Part shown: one piece after another, positions 27,330 through 35,230 of the stretch
Layout of the letters: every line of letters starts with the position of its first letter
How positions within the stretch are numbered: the first letter of the stretch is position 1
DNA from: Rhizobiaceae bacterium
GTDB lineage: Bacteria > Pseudomonadota > Alphaproteobacteria > Rhizobiales > Rhizobiaceae
Direction of reading: 5' to 3'
NCBI GenBank assembly: GCA_029233925.1
Contig: JARGOX010000015.1
Coordinates: 1 to 64,000 of the forward strand
DNA: 64,000 bases
Notes under the pieces: generated by a model
What the model was told of the DNA's origin: nothing
The model's input: the letters and a program-made list of their open reading frames with translations, nothing else
The model's database searches: none
Program-made: the position numbers and the translations under genes

Positions 27330-27448
27330 AACCAATCCTAATACACGATTGGTTTTCATACACCACCGTATTTGTCGGTTCGCGCATCTTTTGAAACCGG
27401 AGATCTGGTTTTCCGCCCGCCAATCACTCCTTCAGGCACGACACAGGT

Positions 27449-27877
27449 TCAACCGGTGCGGGATTGGGCCTCCAGTTCCAGCGAAAGGAGTACGCGCAAT
27501 ATGTGGCCTGTCGGCAAACCACATTGCATGGCTTTGGCCCTGGTCCGCAATTGCCACAAATCAATGGTGTCGAAAGCGTCAAACAGCGCCGCTCCCCGCT
27601 CGACCAGATGCGGCTGCTCTATCAGCAGCGCAGACACGGCTCCCATTGTGTCGCCGTATAATTGTCTGTCGTTGCCTTGGGATTCAACAATCAGACGCAA
27701 AACCAGTCCAAGATGCGCCTCACCTAACGCCCTGCCAATGCGCCGAAGCGTCGCCGGCGCGTAACAGGCGCGGGCGTCGCGTATCTTTGAATAGTGACGT
27801 GAACCATCAGAAAGGCGAACGCCGCATTGACGCGCGACCTTGTGAATGTCGCATGGATGCCGTTTGATCGCCGTCAA
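27449..27877 (-). CDS. Hypothetical protein, third gene of the phage-like operon
   Basis: A 142-residue protein. The N-terminal third is basic and cysteine-bearing (KRHPCDIHKVARQCGVRLSD), then a helical region LRRIGRALGEAHLGLVLRLI, and a Leu-rich C-terminal part. No known domain is recognised. Its ATG overlaps the stop of the preceding gene by four bases (ATGA), so the two are translationally coupled. It belongs to a unit divergent from an S24 repressor. Confidence 0.55.
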   Translation of the reverse strand: MTAIKRHPCDIHKVARQCGVRLSDGSRHYSKIRDARACYAPATLRRIGRALGEAHLGLVLRLIVESQGNDRQLYGDTMGAVSALLIEQPHLVERGAALFDAFDTIDLWQLRTRAKAMQCGLPTGHILRVLLSLELEAQSRTG

Positions 27878-28275
27878 CCCAGCAGCCCCAACCGGTCCGC
27901 CGCCTCACGGCAACTCATTCCTGCAATGAGATATTGGATATATTGATGCTCAAGGGACCGGGGCACGTCAAAACCGCGCCGTATTCTTTTATAGGCAATG
28001 AGATGCTGACCACAGGACGATGAAGGTTTGTTTCCCGATGCCGTGTGTACCGGCATGGAAAGCTGCCCCTTGCGCACATTGTGACGGCTGGCCAGCTTGC
28101 GGATATAGGTATCATCCACGCAAAACTGATCGGCAAGATCTGACGTGCTCTGCCCTGCTGCATAAAGCTGCAGCATCGTTTCCTTTTGCTGCAGGTCGAG
28201 GCGGCTGCGCCTGCCGCGTGGTTTGTTTTTCTTGTCCAGTATGAATACGGGCGAATGGTTTGTTTGATCTGTCAT
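27874..28275 (-). CDS. HTH-type DNA-binding protein, second gene of the phage-like operon
   Basis: A 133-residue protein with two helix-turn-helix-like stretches: a central one (LQLYAAGQSTSDLADQF, VDDTYIRKLASRHNV) and a C-terminal one (EHQYIQYLIAGMSCREAADR). The N-terminus is basic (KKNKPRGRRSRLDLQQ). This resembles recombinase/transposase-like HTH proteins of phage control regions. The ATG at 28275 is chosen; the frame is open to 28419 without better support. Its stop overlaps the next gene by four bases. Confidence 0.6.
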   Translation of the reverse strand: MTDQTNHSPVFILDKKNKPRGRRSRLDLQQKETMLQLYAAGQSTSDLADQFCVDDTYIRKLASRHNVRKGQLSMPVHTASGNKPSSSCGQHLIAYKRIRRGFDVPRSLEHQYIQYLIAGMSCREAADRLGLLG

Positions 28276-28331
28276 GACAGGACCTGTCCGGATTGCTGGT
28301 TTCTGGTTCAGGGAAAGGTTTGGCTTGCGTC

Positions 28332-28691
28332 CTAAGAGTCGCAAAGGCGATCCGGCCGCATGTCGGATGGACCATCCAACAGGGTGACGCGCGCAACTGA
28401 AACGCGCTTGTGCCCCCATTCACTGTCGCCGTTGCCCGATGTCGGCTCACCAAAATCAACCACGCGGCGCCACACCCGTTCAATCCCCAGTTCTCGAGCT
28501 TCTTGACGCGACGCATCACGATCCCACAGATGTTCAACCAGATTGCTTGTTCTTGTTTTGTTCTCTTTTTGATTGACCGTCAGAAAGGGCAAGGAATATC
28601 TTTCAAAAGCGGCACATTGCGCGATGTCGTCGTCGTCGACTTCGGCATTGGAAGGTTGGCTTGCAATCCGGTTCGTGGCGCTGTCAGACAT
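28332..28691 (-). CDS. Hypothetical protein, first gene of the phage-like operon
   Basis: A 119-residue protein with no recognised domain. It has an acidic N-terminal stretch (EVDDDDIAQCAAFERYSLPFL) and a central basic/charged part (WDRDASRQEARELGIERVWRRV). The ATG at 28691 falls downstream of the expected leftward transcription start, which excludes the longer frame. It ends 56 bases upstream of the HTH gene. Its promoter holds the paired operators of the divergent S24 repressor, so repression by that protein is likely. Confidence 0.5.
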   Translation of the reverse strand: MSDSATNRIASQPSNAEVDDDDIAQCAAFERYSLPFLTVNQKENKTRTSNLVEHLWDRDASRQEARELGIERVWRRVVDFGEPTSGNGDSEWGHKRVSVARVTLLDGPSDMRPDRLCDS

Positions 28692-28731
28692 GGCGGTCAC
28701 TTTCAAAAATGAGCGATTGAAGGATATTTGC

Positions 28732-28778
28732 AAATTATTCCATTTTGGTATATACGTCAATGCAATATACCATTTTGG
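28732..28778. promoter_or_regulatory. Divergent promoters with twin CCATTTTGG operators
   Basis: Two copies of the imperfect palindrome CCATTTTGG lie at 28740-28748 and 28770-28778, 30 bases apart (about three helical turns). Each is flanked by A/T-rich sequence; in the right copy the arms extend to ACCA-TTT-TGGT. For leftward transcription TTGACG reads on the minus strand at 28755-28760 with an AATAAT 15 bases downstream, so the left operator sits between -35 and -10. A rightward TTGCAA/TATACG pair is also possible. This is the expected architecture for a dimeric repressor binding cooperatively. Confidence 0.65.
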
Positions 28779-28834
28779 TTTATTTTGAGTGTATCCGCCT
28801 GTGGAAAAAACACCTTGAACAAAACGGATCTGCC

Positions 28835-29530
28835 ATGAGCACAATCAGGAAGCTGCGGGAAATGCTGGGGTTGACTCAGGCCCAATTGGCGAAAAATGTC
28901 GCCACGTCACAGCCGCAGATCAGACGGCTTGAGGCTGGCGAACGGCAATTGACCAAGGATTGGGCCGAACGGCTTGCCCCTCACCTCGGCACGACGGCAT
29001 CCGAGTTGATGTTCGGTGAGGAACCACCTGCCCTGCCGAATAATCCGGCCTTGAAAACCGGCCAGCCTGCCCTTCAGAAGCCTGCCAATCAGGCGCCGGC
29101 GAATGCACGCCTGGGAGAACTCTTGCCGGAGTTGCTTTCAAAACTGCCTGTCTATGGTCAGGCCGTTGGCGGTATCGATGGAGAGTTTGTCATGAATGGC
29201 GAGCGTCTGGAGGATGTGTTTTCACCCCCCAGCCTGTCAGCCGTTATCGGTGCCTATGCAGTTTATGTGTCCGGCGAATCCATGGAACCACGTTATTTTG
29301 ACGGTGAGATCGTTTACGTGAATCCGGCTAAGCGGGTTCGTCGCGGTGATTTTGTCGTTGCGCAAATTCAGTCGGAAGAACACGGTTCCAAACTGGCTTA
29401 CGTCAAACGTTTTGTGCGATGGAATTCAACGGAACTGGTGCTCTCCCAGTACAATCCCGAAAAGGAGCTGCGTTTCGCGGCAAACCATGTGGTGTCCGTG
29501 CATCTGGCTGTCATGGGCGGAGCCGTGTAG
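28835..29530 (+). CDS. XRE/S24 (CI/LexA-like) repressor
   Basis: A 231-residue repressor with an N-terminal XRE helix-turn-helix (about residues 4-58, LREMLGLTQAQLAKNVATSQ) and a C-terminal S24 self-cleavage domain with the nucleophile Ser149 in SGESMEPRYFDG and the general base Lys191 in LAYVKRF. A Pro/Ala-rich linker joins them. The hinge lacks an Ala-Gly dipeptide (the region reads YGQAVGG), so cleavage by RecA is uncertain. The ATG at 28835 is preceded by a weak GGAT. It lies divergent from a three-gene phage-like operon, with twin operators between. Confidence 0.85.
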   Translation: MSTIRKLREMLGLTQAQLAKNVATSQPQIRRLEAGERQLTKDWAERLAPHLGTTASELMFGEEPPALPNNPALKTGQPALQKPANQAPANARLGELLPELLSKLPVYGQAVGGIDGEFVMNGERLEDVFSPPSLSAVIGAYAVYVSGESMEPRYFDGEIVYVNPAKRVRRGDFVVAQIQSEEHGSKLAYVKRFVRWNSTELVLSQYNPEKELRFAANHVVSVHLAVMGGAV

Positions 29531-29640
29531 TTAACATTCAAGTGATATTGAATGACGCAAGCAAGCCGGATACAAATTCTGGTTCCGTCATACGTTTTTT
29601 TCCATTCGATCGATGTGGCGCTCGCCACGGAGAACCGCTC

Positions 29641-30534
29641 ATGCCGATCATTGCAGCTGCAGCAGCTCTTGGCGCCTCCTTTTGTTGGGCGGCAGGGGCG
29701 CTGTTGGCCCACCGGCCGGCAACATTGCTCGGCTCATTTGGCCTGGCGCGGATGCAACTGGTCTGGGCGTCTGCGATCCTTGTCATCATCGTGACACTCC
29801 AGAATGGCTGGCAGAGCGTTGTCTGGTCACAGTGGCCCGCCTTTGTCATCACCAGTTTCGTCGGCGTCGTCGGAGCCAATCTTGCCATGTTCGCGTGCCT
29901 GCGCCGCGGCGGCCCACGGCGTGCGCAATTGATCGTCTCGATGAATGCCCCCATCGCGGCTGTGCTGGGCTACGTCTTCCTCGGCGAAATCATCACCGGC
30001 CAAAAACTCTATGGCGGCGCCATGGCCCTGGCAGGCATGATATTGGCCATTTTGTTTGGCGGAAATTCCAGCGACAAGATGGAAGACATCCATGGATCGA
30101 CCGCGCTTATGATCGCGCTTGGATTGTGTGCTGCTGCGGGCAATGCCATAGGGCTCGTCATACTCAAGCCCGCCATGCTGGCCGGCACCGATCCGATTGC
30201 GGTCAACGCCCTGCGAACCGCTGGTGGCGCATTGATCGTGGCCACGCTGGCGCTGATCCCCATGCGCGCATTCGCCCCCGTCATCCTCAAGCCAGGCACG
30301 GGCCTGAGACTCCGTGCCATCGCGCCGGGAATTCTGGGATATGTCATCGCCGTCAGTCTGCAGCTCTACGCCGTGCGCTGGCTGGATACGGGCATCGCTG
30401 TGGTTCTGGGATCTGCCGCACCCGTTATCATGCTGCCGATGATCTGGATGATCACCGGCAAACGGCCGCGCGCGCTGGCATGGTTCGGCGCCTTTCTTGC
30501 CTTGGCAGGCACCAGTCTGATCCTGACGCATTGA
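29641..30534 (+). CDS. EamA/DMT family transporter
   Basis: A 297-residue inner-membrane protein of the drug/metabolite transporter superfamily with about ten helices in two EamA repeats. The repeat boundary falls near residue 140; the first repeat ends with LGYVFLGEIITGQKLYGGAMALAGM and the second with the equivalent VMLPMIWMITGKRPRALAWFGAFLALAG. GGAGAA stands seven bases before the ATG. An ATTCAA/TTGAAT inverted repeat (29536-29553) lies between it and the S24 repressor. Substrate unknown. Confidence 0.85.
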   Translation: MPIIAAAAALGASFCWAAGALLAHRPATLLGSFGLARMQLVWASAILVIIVTLQNGWQSVVWSQWPAFVITSFVGVVGANLAMFACLRRGGPRRAQLIVSMNAPIAAVLGYVFLGEIITGQKLYGGAMALAGMILAILFGGNSSDKMEDIHGSTALMIALGLCAAAGNAIGLVILKPAMLAGTDPIAVNALRTAGGALIVATLALIPMRAFAPVILKPGTGLRLRAIAPGILGYVIAVSLQLYAVRWLDTGIAVVLGSAAPVIMLPMIWMITGKRPRALAWFGAFLALAGTSLILTH

Positions 30535-30564
30535 GCCTGAAATGCGCTCGACGTGAGGCGCGCC

Positions 30565-32133
30565 TCAGAAATCAGTAGCCACGCCACCTTCCCGCTTGCG
30601 TCGTTCCACAAACTCGCGCAGTTCTTCAGCCACGGCAGAATCGAGGACCGGTGGTTCATATTCAGCCAGCCGCTGCTTCCAGATGCCATTGGCCTTTTGC
30701 ATGGCGGTTGGTTCGCCTGCTTCCTGCCAGCTCTCGTAATTGCGCCAGTCGCTGAGGATCGGCGCATAGAAAGCATCCTTGTAGCGCTCCTGGGTGTGGG
30801 CGGTTCCGAAAAAATGGCCACCCGGCCCGACATCGGCAATGGCATCGACACCCAGTTCCGCATCATTAAATTTCAACGGCTTCAGGAATTCGGCAACCAT
30901 CTGCAAAAGATCGATGTCGAGGATGAGTTTTTCATAGGAGCAGCACAAACCGCCTTCCATCCAGCCCGCGCCATGCATCAGCATGTGGCCGCCACTATTC
31001 ACGGCCCCCCAAAGGGAAAAGACCGATTCATAGGCAGCCTGAGCATCCACGGTATTGGCCGCACACACATTGGACGTCCGGTAAGGGATACCGTAACGGC
31101 GAGCCAACTGCCCGCCAATATGCTGTGCCTTCATATATTCCGGCGTACCGAAGGCAGGGGAACCGGATTTCATGTCAACATTGGAGGTAAAGCCACCATA
31201 CATGGCCGGGGTCCCGGGATTGACCATCTGACTGAAGGCCAATGCCGCCAGTGCTTCAGCATTCTGCAGCACCAATGCGCCGGGGATCGTCACGGGCGCC
31301 ATGGCGCCCGAAAGCGTGAACGGCGTGATGACGACAGGCTGGCCCATCGTGGCCATGTCGATAACGCCCTGCATCATCGGAATATCGAGTTGCAAGGGCG
31401 AATTGGTATTGATGATAGTGAAAAGCGATGGCTGCCGGCGCAATTCGTCCTGCGTCAATCCATGGGCGATACGGGTCATTTCCAGCGCATCGGCAATGCG
31501 GTCCTGACCAAGCGAATAGGCATGATAGGCCTTGTCAGTCAGCGTTATGAAATCGGATATGCAATCAAGATGGCGAATAGAGGGATGGATATCTGTCGGT
31601 TCGACCGGATAGCCGCCGAGTGCCTGGATGATCGGGTGGATTTGCGCCAGCTTCAGGAAATTGCGGAAGTCATCCTGGGTCCCGCTTCGTCTCCCGTGAT
31701 CGAGGCTGGAGGAATTGGGCGCGCTGGCCATCATGCAGAAAATCATTTCATTGCCACCCACCGTCAGATTATGGGCCGGATTTCTGGCATGCAGGGTAAA
31801 TTTTGATGGAATGTTTGATATGCACTGCATGATCAGTGCCGGGTCAAATCGAACCCGTGTCTGACCTGGCATCACATCAGCGCCGGCTTGTTTCATGATG
31901 GCACGCGCGCCATCATGCAGAACATTGATGCCTGTTTCACTCAGGACGCGCATGGACGCGTCATGAATCTGCTGAACAGCTTCCTGGGATGCAAGATCAA
32001 CTGGTGGATAGGAACGCACGGATTGACCAAAAGGCCGTATCGCCGCAATGCCACCGCGCTTTGCTTCTCTGCCGCCACGGCGACGCGCTGAGCTGACTGC
32101 AGCGCCCAATACCCCGGGAGAAAGTGTCGTCAT
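30565..32133 (-). CDS. MttB superfamily methyltransferase (trimethylamine/betaine type, non-Pyl)
   Basis: A 522-residue protein of the trimethylamine methyltransferase MttB superfamily (TIM barrel, corrinoid-dependent). Family segments include VLSETGINVLHDGARAIMKQAGADV near the N-terminus, and PGTPAMYGGFTSNVDMKSGSPAFGTPEY followed by RTSNVCAANTVDAQAAYES. The reading frame has no internal amber codon, so it is the pyrrolysine-free type; some relatives demethylate glycine betaine and others are uncharacterised. The ATG at 32133 follows GGAGG at eight bases. No corrinoid protein or reductive activase is in the window, so the methyl acceptor must be encoded elsewhere. A palindrome lies just upstream. 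Confidence 0.85.
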   Translation of the reverse strand: MTTLSPGVLGAAVSSARRRGGREAKRGGIAAIRPFGQSVRSYPPVDLASQEAVQQIHDASMRVLSETGINVLHDGARAIMKQAGADVMPGQTRVRFDPALIMQCISNIPSKFTLHARNPAHNLTVGGNEMIFCMMASAPNSSSLDHGRRSGTQDDFRNFLKLAQIHPIIQALGGYPVEPTDIHPSIRHLDCISDFITLTDKAYHAYSLGQDRIADALEMTRIAHGLTQDELRRQPSLFTIINTNSPLQLDIPMMQGVIDMATMGQPVVITPFTLSGAMAPVTIPGALVLQNAEALAALAFSQMVNPGTPAMYGGFTSNVDMKSGSPAFGTPEYMKAQHIGGQLARRYGIPYRTSNVCAANTVDAQAAYESVFSLWGAVNSGGHMLMHGAGWMEGGLCCSYEKLILDIDLLQMVAEFLKPLKFNDAELGVDAIADVGPGGHFFGTAHTQERYKDAFYAPILSDWRNYESWQEAGEPTAMQKANGIWKQRLAEYEPPVLDSAVAEELREFVERRKREGGVATDF

Positions 32134-32151
32134 GCTCAAGACCTCCAGATA

Positions 32152-32163
32152 TGCAAATTTGCA
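32152..32163. promoter_or_regulatory. 12-bp palindrome upstream of the MttB-like gene
   Basis: TGCAAATTTGCA is a perfect palindrome 19 bases upstream of the MttB-like start codon, just before its GGAGG site. A near copy (11/12), TGCATATTTGCA on the plus strand, overlaps the LysR start codon at 33267-33278. The shared word suggests control of both genes by one protein, probably this LysR regulator. Confidence 0.55.
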
Positions 32164-32362
32164 AATGCAGGTTGGTCTTTCCAGCCTGTTCATCGCCGGG
32201 TAACTCGTATACGCACTGAAAATATTCAGGCTTCAACCGGTGTGTCAGAACGTCTGTGATGTCAATACTCTGCGTGGCCACACCGGCACATTAATGCTTC
32301 CGGCGCGCCATTAGGACCTCTCATACAGAGGGCTGGGCAAGGTATGTACTATGATCAAATGT

Positions 32363-33271
32363 TCATTGCGGTCTTCTGCCACAAAGCAGCTCAGACTGAT
32401 CTCTGAGCGCCCTGGTCATATGTTCGTTAAAGGCCTTCACCCGCGCAGCACCGCGGATATCGGCATGGGTCAGCACCCAAAGTGCGGTCTGCATTTCGGC
32501 TATGGGTTGCGTGACACGCACAAGTTTTTCCGATTGATCGCCAAGACAGCATGGCAGGACCGCCAACCCTGCCCCGGCAGTCGCAAAATTCTCTATTGCC
32601 ACAAAACTATCCGCCTTGATGGCAATGGCCTCGGGCGGCACATGGCGTTTCATCCAGTCCCCCACCGGCGATGCCGCCAGCGTGTCGCCAATGCCAACCC
32701 AGCGCATCCGGGAAAAATACTCGGCTTGCCCTTGTGAAGAAACGGCTTCGCCTATCGATGGGGACGCGTAAATGGCAAAAACCAGATCGGATACCCGCTG
32801 ACCGACAAGTGTGTCCGGTGGTTTTTTTGAAGCACGAATAGCAACATCCGCGTCCTGCCGGGTCAGGTTGAGACGCGAATTGGTGACGGATACGTCCACG
32901 TGTATTTGCGGGTGAAGAGCGATGAAACTGTTGATATGAGGCGCAAGCACCGACTTGAGAAGTGAATCCGTCGATGTCACGGTCAGCCGTCCTTCGAGCC
33001 GCAAATCGCGGCCAAGAATGTCCCGGTTGATGCCTGCAACGCATTGTTCGATCTGCCGTGCGGCTTCGACCACGGCAGCGCATTCAATCGTCGGGGCGTA
33101 TCCGGACTGGCGGCGCTCAAACAGGCGTATCCCATTGTCCAGCTCAAATCTGTTGATGGTCCGCAGGACTGTGCTGGCATTGACGCCAAGGCGTTCAGCG
33201 GCCGCCACTGCCGATCCACTGTCGGCAACGGCCATCACAAATCGGAAAATATCCCAGTTCAGGTTCTGCAT
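32363..33271 (-). CDS. LysR family transcriptional regulator
   Basis: A 302-residue regulator: an N-terminal winged HTH (DIFRFVMAVADSGSAVAAAERLGVN) and a LysR substrate-binding domain with the expected TVTSTDSLLKSVLAPHINSF and DVAIRASKKPPDTLVGQRV strands. The ATG at 33271 (MQNLNWDIFR) matches family N-termini; the frame is open to 33403. It is the upstream gene of the MttB-like gene on the same strand, 229 bases away. The start codon lies inside the palindrome shared with the MttB-like promoter, pointing to autoregulation. Confidence 0.88.
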   Translation of the reverse strand: MQNLNWDIFRFVMAVADSGSAVAAAERLGVNASTVLRTINRFELDNGIRLFERRQSGYAPTIECAAVVEAARQIEQCVAGINRDILGRDLRLEGRLTVTSTDSLLKSVLAPHINSFIALHPQIHVDVSVTNSRLNLTRQDADVAIRASKKPPDTLVGQRVSDLVFAIYASPSIGEAVSSQGQAEYFSRMRWVGIGDTLAASPVGDWMKRHVPPEAIAIKADSFVAIENFATAGAGLAVLPCCLGDQSEKLVRVTQPIAEMQTALWVLTHADIRGAARVKAFNEHMTRALRDQSELLCGRRPQ

Positions 33272-33278
33272 ATTTGCA
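33267..33278. promoter_or_regulatory. Palindrome overlapping the LysR start codon
   Basis: TGCATATTTGCA (TGCAAATATGCA on the coding strand) matches the perfect palindrome in front of the MttB-like gene at 11 of 12 bases. It contains the LysR start codon, so a bound protein would block the gene directly. A further TATGCA at 33285-33290 extends the dyad. Confidence 0.5.
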
Positions 33279-33470
33279 GATTGAATATGCAAAACCTTGC
33301 ATTGTCGACTGTTTTCGCATTTTCTATTATCATTAGAGTCATTCCAAATCTCTCCTCGAGCGTATATCGTTGCAGATAGGGTGTGGCTTTCAATATGAGA
33401 CAACTCTATGCGCTGGCCCCGGTAAATGGTTTGACTGCGGCCTTGAATCTGATCCTAACAGGAGAACGCT

Positions 33471-33902
33471 ATGAAACGTGCAATCATCATGGGTATCATC
33501 ATCTCGACAGGTTTTGCTGGCGTTGCGCTTGGCGGCGACAATCCCATTGCAGACCGCAAGGCAATCATGAAAAACACCGGCGCTGCTGCGGATGCTGGCG
33601 GTGCCATGCTCAAGGGCGAAGTTGAATTCAATCTGGCTGCTGCCCAGTTGATATTGCGCACTATGAACAGCACGGCACATGCTGTGACCTATCTTTTCCC
33701 CGAAGGCTCCGAGACAGGCATGGAAACAACGGCGGCGCCTTCCATCTGGTCCGACCCCGCAGGTTTTCAGGCAATTGCCGACAAGATGGCAGCCGATTCC
33801 TCGGCCAAAGTCACCGATATGGACAGCTTCAAGGCAGCCTTTGGCGCCACGACAGCCAGTTGCGGCGCATGCCATCAGGGATATCGTATTAAAAAGAACT
33901 AG
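33471..33902 (+). CDS. Cytochrome c-prime
   Basis: A 143-residue exported c-type cytochrome. A signal peptide (MKRAIIMGIIISTGFAGVALG) leads to a four-helix bundle with the haem-binding CGACHQGY at residues 131-138 close to the C-terminus, the hallmark of cytochrome c-prime. The haem is pentacoordinate in this family and binds NO and CO, so a role in NO handling is common. AGGAGAA lies five bases before the ATG. A strong terminator follows at 33966. Confidence 0.88.
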   Translation: MKRAIIMGIIISTGFAGVALGGDNPIADRKAIMKNTGAAADAGGAMLKGEVEFNLAAAQLILRTMNSTAHAVTYLFPEGSETGMETTAAPSIWSDPAGFQAIADKMAADSSAKVTDMDSFKAAFGATTASCGACHQGYRIKKN

Positions 33903-33965
33903 AGTGTTTCACAGGTGAATAGCCGATCAATGTTTCGATCATTGGACGGATGGAAATCTGCAAGA

Positions 33966-34006
33966 GCGATGCGTGAAACCCTTCGGTTTCGCGCATCGCT
34001 TTTTTT
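33966..34006 (+). terminator. Rho-independent terminator after cytochrome c-prime
   Basis: A 15-bp stem GCGATGCGTGAAACC / GGTTTCGCGCATCGC (one G-T wobble) with a CTTC tetraloop spans 33966-33999 and is followed directly by seven T residues (34000-34006). It is the clearest terminator in the window. Confidence 0.92.
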
Positions 34007-34128
34007 ACGACGGAATCAATCCTGGTCCGCGCAACCGGTTTATCGGGAACACTGCAATATGTGCGCACCTCCAACTTTCAATAAACGAATTTAGTTCAGC
34101 TTTTGGCTTGCGGTCAAAATCGCCATAC

Positions 34129-34162
34129 GTTATATCATTACATATTCGTGTAACAACATAAC
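34129..34162. promoter_or_regulatory. Nested dyad upstream of znuA (Zur-box candidate)
   Basis: A 34-base dyad reads GTTAT-N4-TTACA-N6-TGTAA-N4-ATAAC. The outer arms GTTAT (34129-34133)/ATAAC (34158-34162) and the inner arms TTACA (34138-34142)/TGTAA (34149-34153) are both perfectly symmetric about the same centre. It ends just before the first possible znuA start at 34167. Zinc uptake genes are usually repressed by Zur, which binds AT-rich dyads; the identity of the bound protein is inferred. Confidence 0.65.
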
Positions 34163-34184
34163 AAACATGGTGGTTGTCTCCTCA

Positions 34185-35201
34185 ATGAAAAGACCTCACG
34201 CAGCCCTGATCGCATCCGGCTTTTTTCTCGCCACTTTGGCACCCGCGAGCGCCCTTGCCCAAACATCCTTGAAAGTTGTCGCATCCATCAAACCCATTCA
34301 CTCTCTTGTGGCTGGCGTTATGCAGGGCGTCGGCAAGCCGGAATTGATTGTTGATGGCGCATCCTCTCCCCATACCCACCATTTGCGCCCGTCCCAGGCG
34401 CGCGACATTCAGGCCGCGACCATGGTCTTCTGGATGGGCCCGCATCTGGAGGCTTTCCTGGACAAGCCACTGCATTCCCTTGGCCAGGGGGCAACGATCG
34501 TAGCCCTGTCTGAAGCGCCCGGCCTCAATAGGTTGGAACTGCGCGAAGGCGGTGCCTTTGAGAGCCATGACCATGAAGAGACTGAGGGGCATGATGAAGC
34601 AGAGGGGCACGAAGCCGCAGAAGAACATGATGAAGGTCTTGAGCACGAAGCGCATGCATCGCACGAGCACCACGACGATGAAACAGACCTGCATAGCTGG
34701 CTTGATCCGGAAAATGCCAAAAAGCTTGTTTCGGAAATTGAAAAATCGCTGTCAGCCGCTGACCCTTCCCATGCAGAGCAGTATCAGGCCAATGCAACCG
34801 CACTGACTGCACGGCTCGATGAACTCACCGAACAGGTAGACCTGATGCTGGCGCCCGTCAGGGACAGACCATTCGTGGTTTTTCACGACGCTTACCAATA
34901 TTTTGAAAAGCGTTTTGGTCTGTCGGCCGCCGGATCCATCACCGTCAGTCCGGACGTCATTCCCGGTGCCGAACGGGTGGCGGAAATACAGGACCGAATT
35001 CAACATTTGGACGTCACATGCGTATTTGCCGAGCCTCAGTTCGAACCAAAGCTCATCTCTGTTGTCATGGAAGGTTCAAACGCGCATTCCGGGGTGCTGG
35101 ATCCACTGGGCTCACAGATCGAAAATGGCCCTGATCTCTATTTCACGCTCATCCGGACCATGGCGCAGAATGTGCGCGAATGCCTATCTGATAATGATTG
35201 A
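34185..35201 (+). CDS. znuA: Zinc ABC transporter substrate-binding protein ZnuA
   Basis: Periplasmic zinc-binding protein of about 338 residues. A signal peptide (RPHAALIASGFFLATLAPAS, cleaved after ALAQ) is followed by KVVASIKPIHSLVAGVM with the first zinc histidine, SSPHTHHLRPSQ with the second, a long His/Glu/Asp-rich loop (about residues 125-165, with repeated HDE and HE units) typical of ZnuA, then WLDPENAKKL and FHDAYQYFEKRFGL with the next ligands. The start is probably the ATG at 34185; one at 34167 is also in frame. The permease and ATPase genes znuB and znuC are not in the window. Confidence 0.9.
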   Translation: MKRPHAALIASGFFLATLAPASALAQTSLKVVASIKPIHSLVAGVMQGVGKPELIVDGASSPHTHHLRPSQARDIQAATMVFWMGPHLEAFLDKPLHSLGQGATIVALSEAPGLNRLELREGGAFESHDHEETEGHDEAEGHEAAEEHDEGLEHEAHASHEHHDDETDLHSWLDPENAKKLVSEIEKSLSAADPSHAEQYQANATALTARLDELTEQVDLMLAPVRDRPFVVFHDAYQYFEKRFGLSAAGSITVSPDVIPGAERVAEIQDRIQHLDVTCVFAEPQFEPKLISVVMEGSNAHSGVLDPLGSQIENGPDLYFTLIRTMAQNVRECLSDND

Positions 35202-35230
35202 GCCACGGCGATCAACAACAGGCATGAAAC

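Noticed and set aside
27449-29530. Complete prophage
   Set aside because: Only an immunity-like region is present; no integrase, terminase, capsid, tail or lysis gene is seen on either side.
29613-30578. 321-codon plus-strand frame over the DMT transporter
   Set aside because: It is out of frame with the clear EamA protein and its translation is a low-quality Arg/His/Cys-rich mix with no family resemblance.
30553-31806. 417-codon plus-strand frame opposite the MttB-like gene
   Set aside because: It is an antisense shadow of the methyltransferase, with His/Arg-rich composition and no ribosome site.
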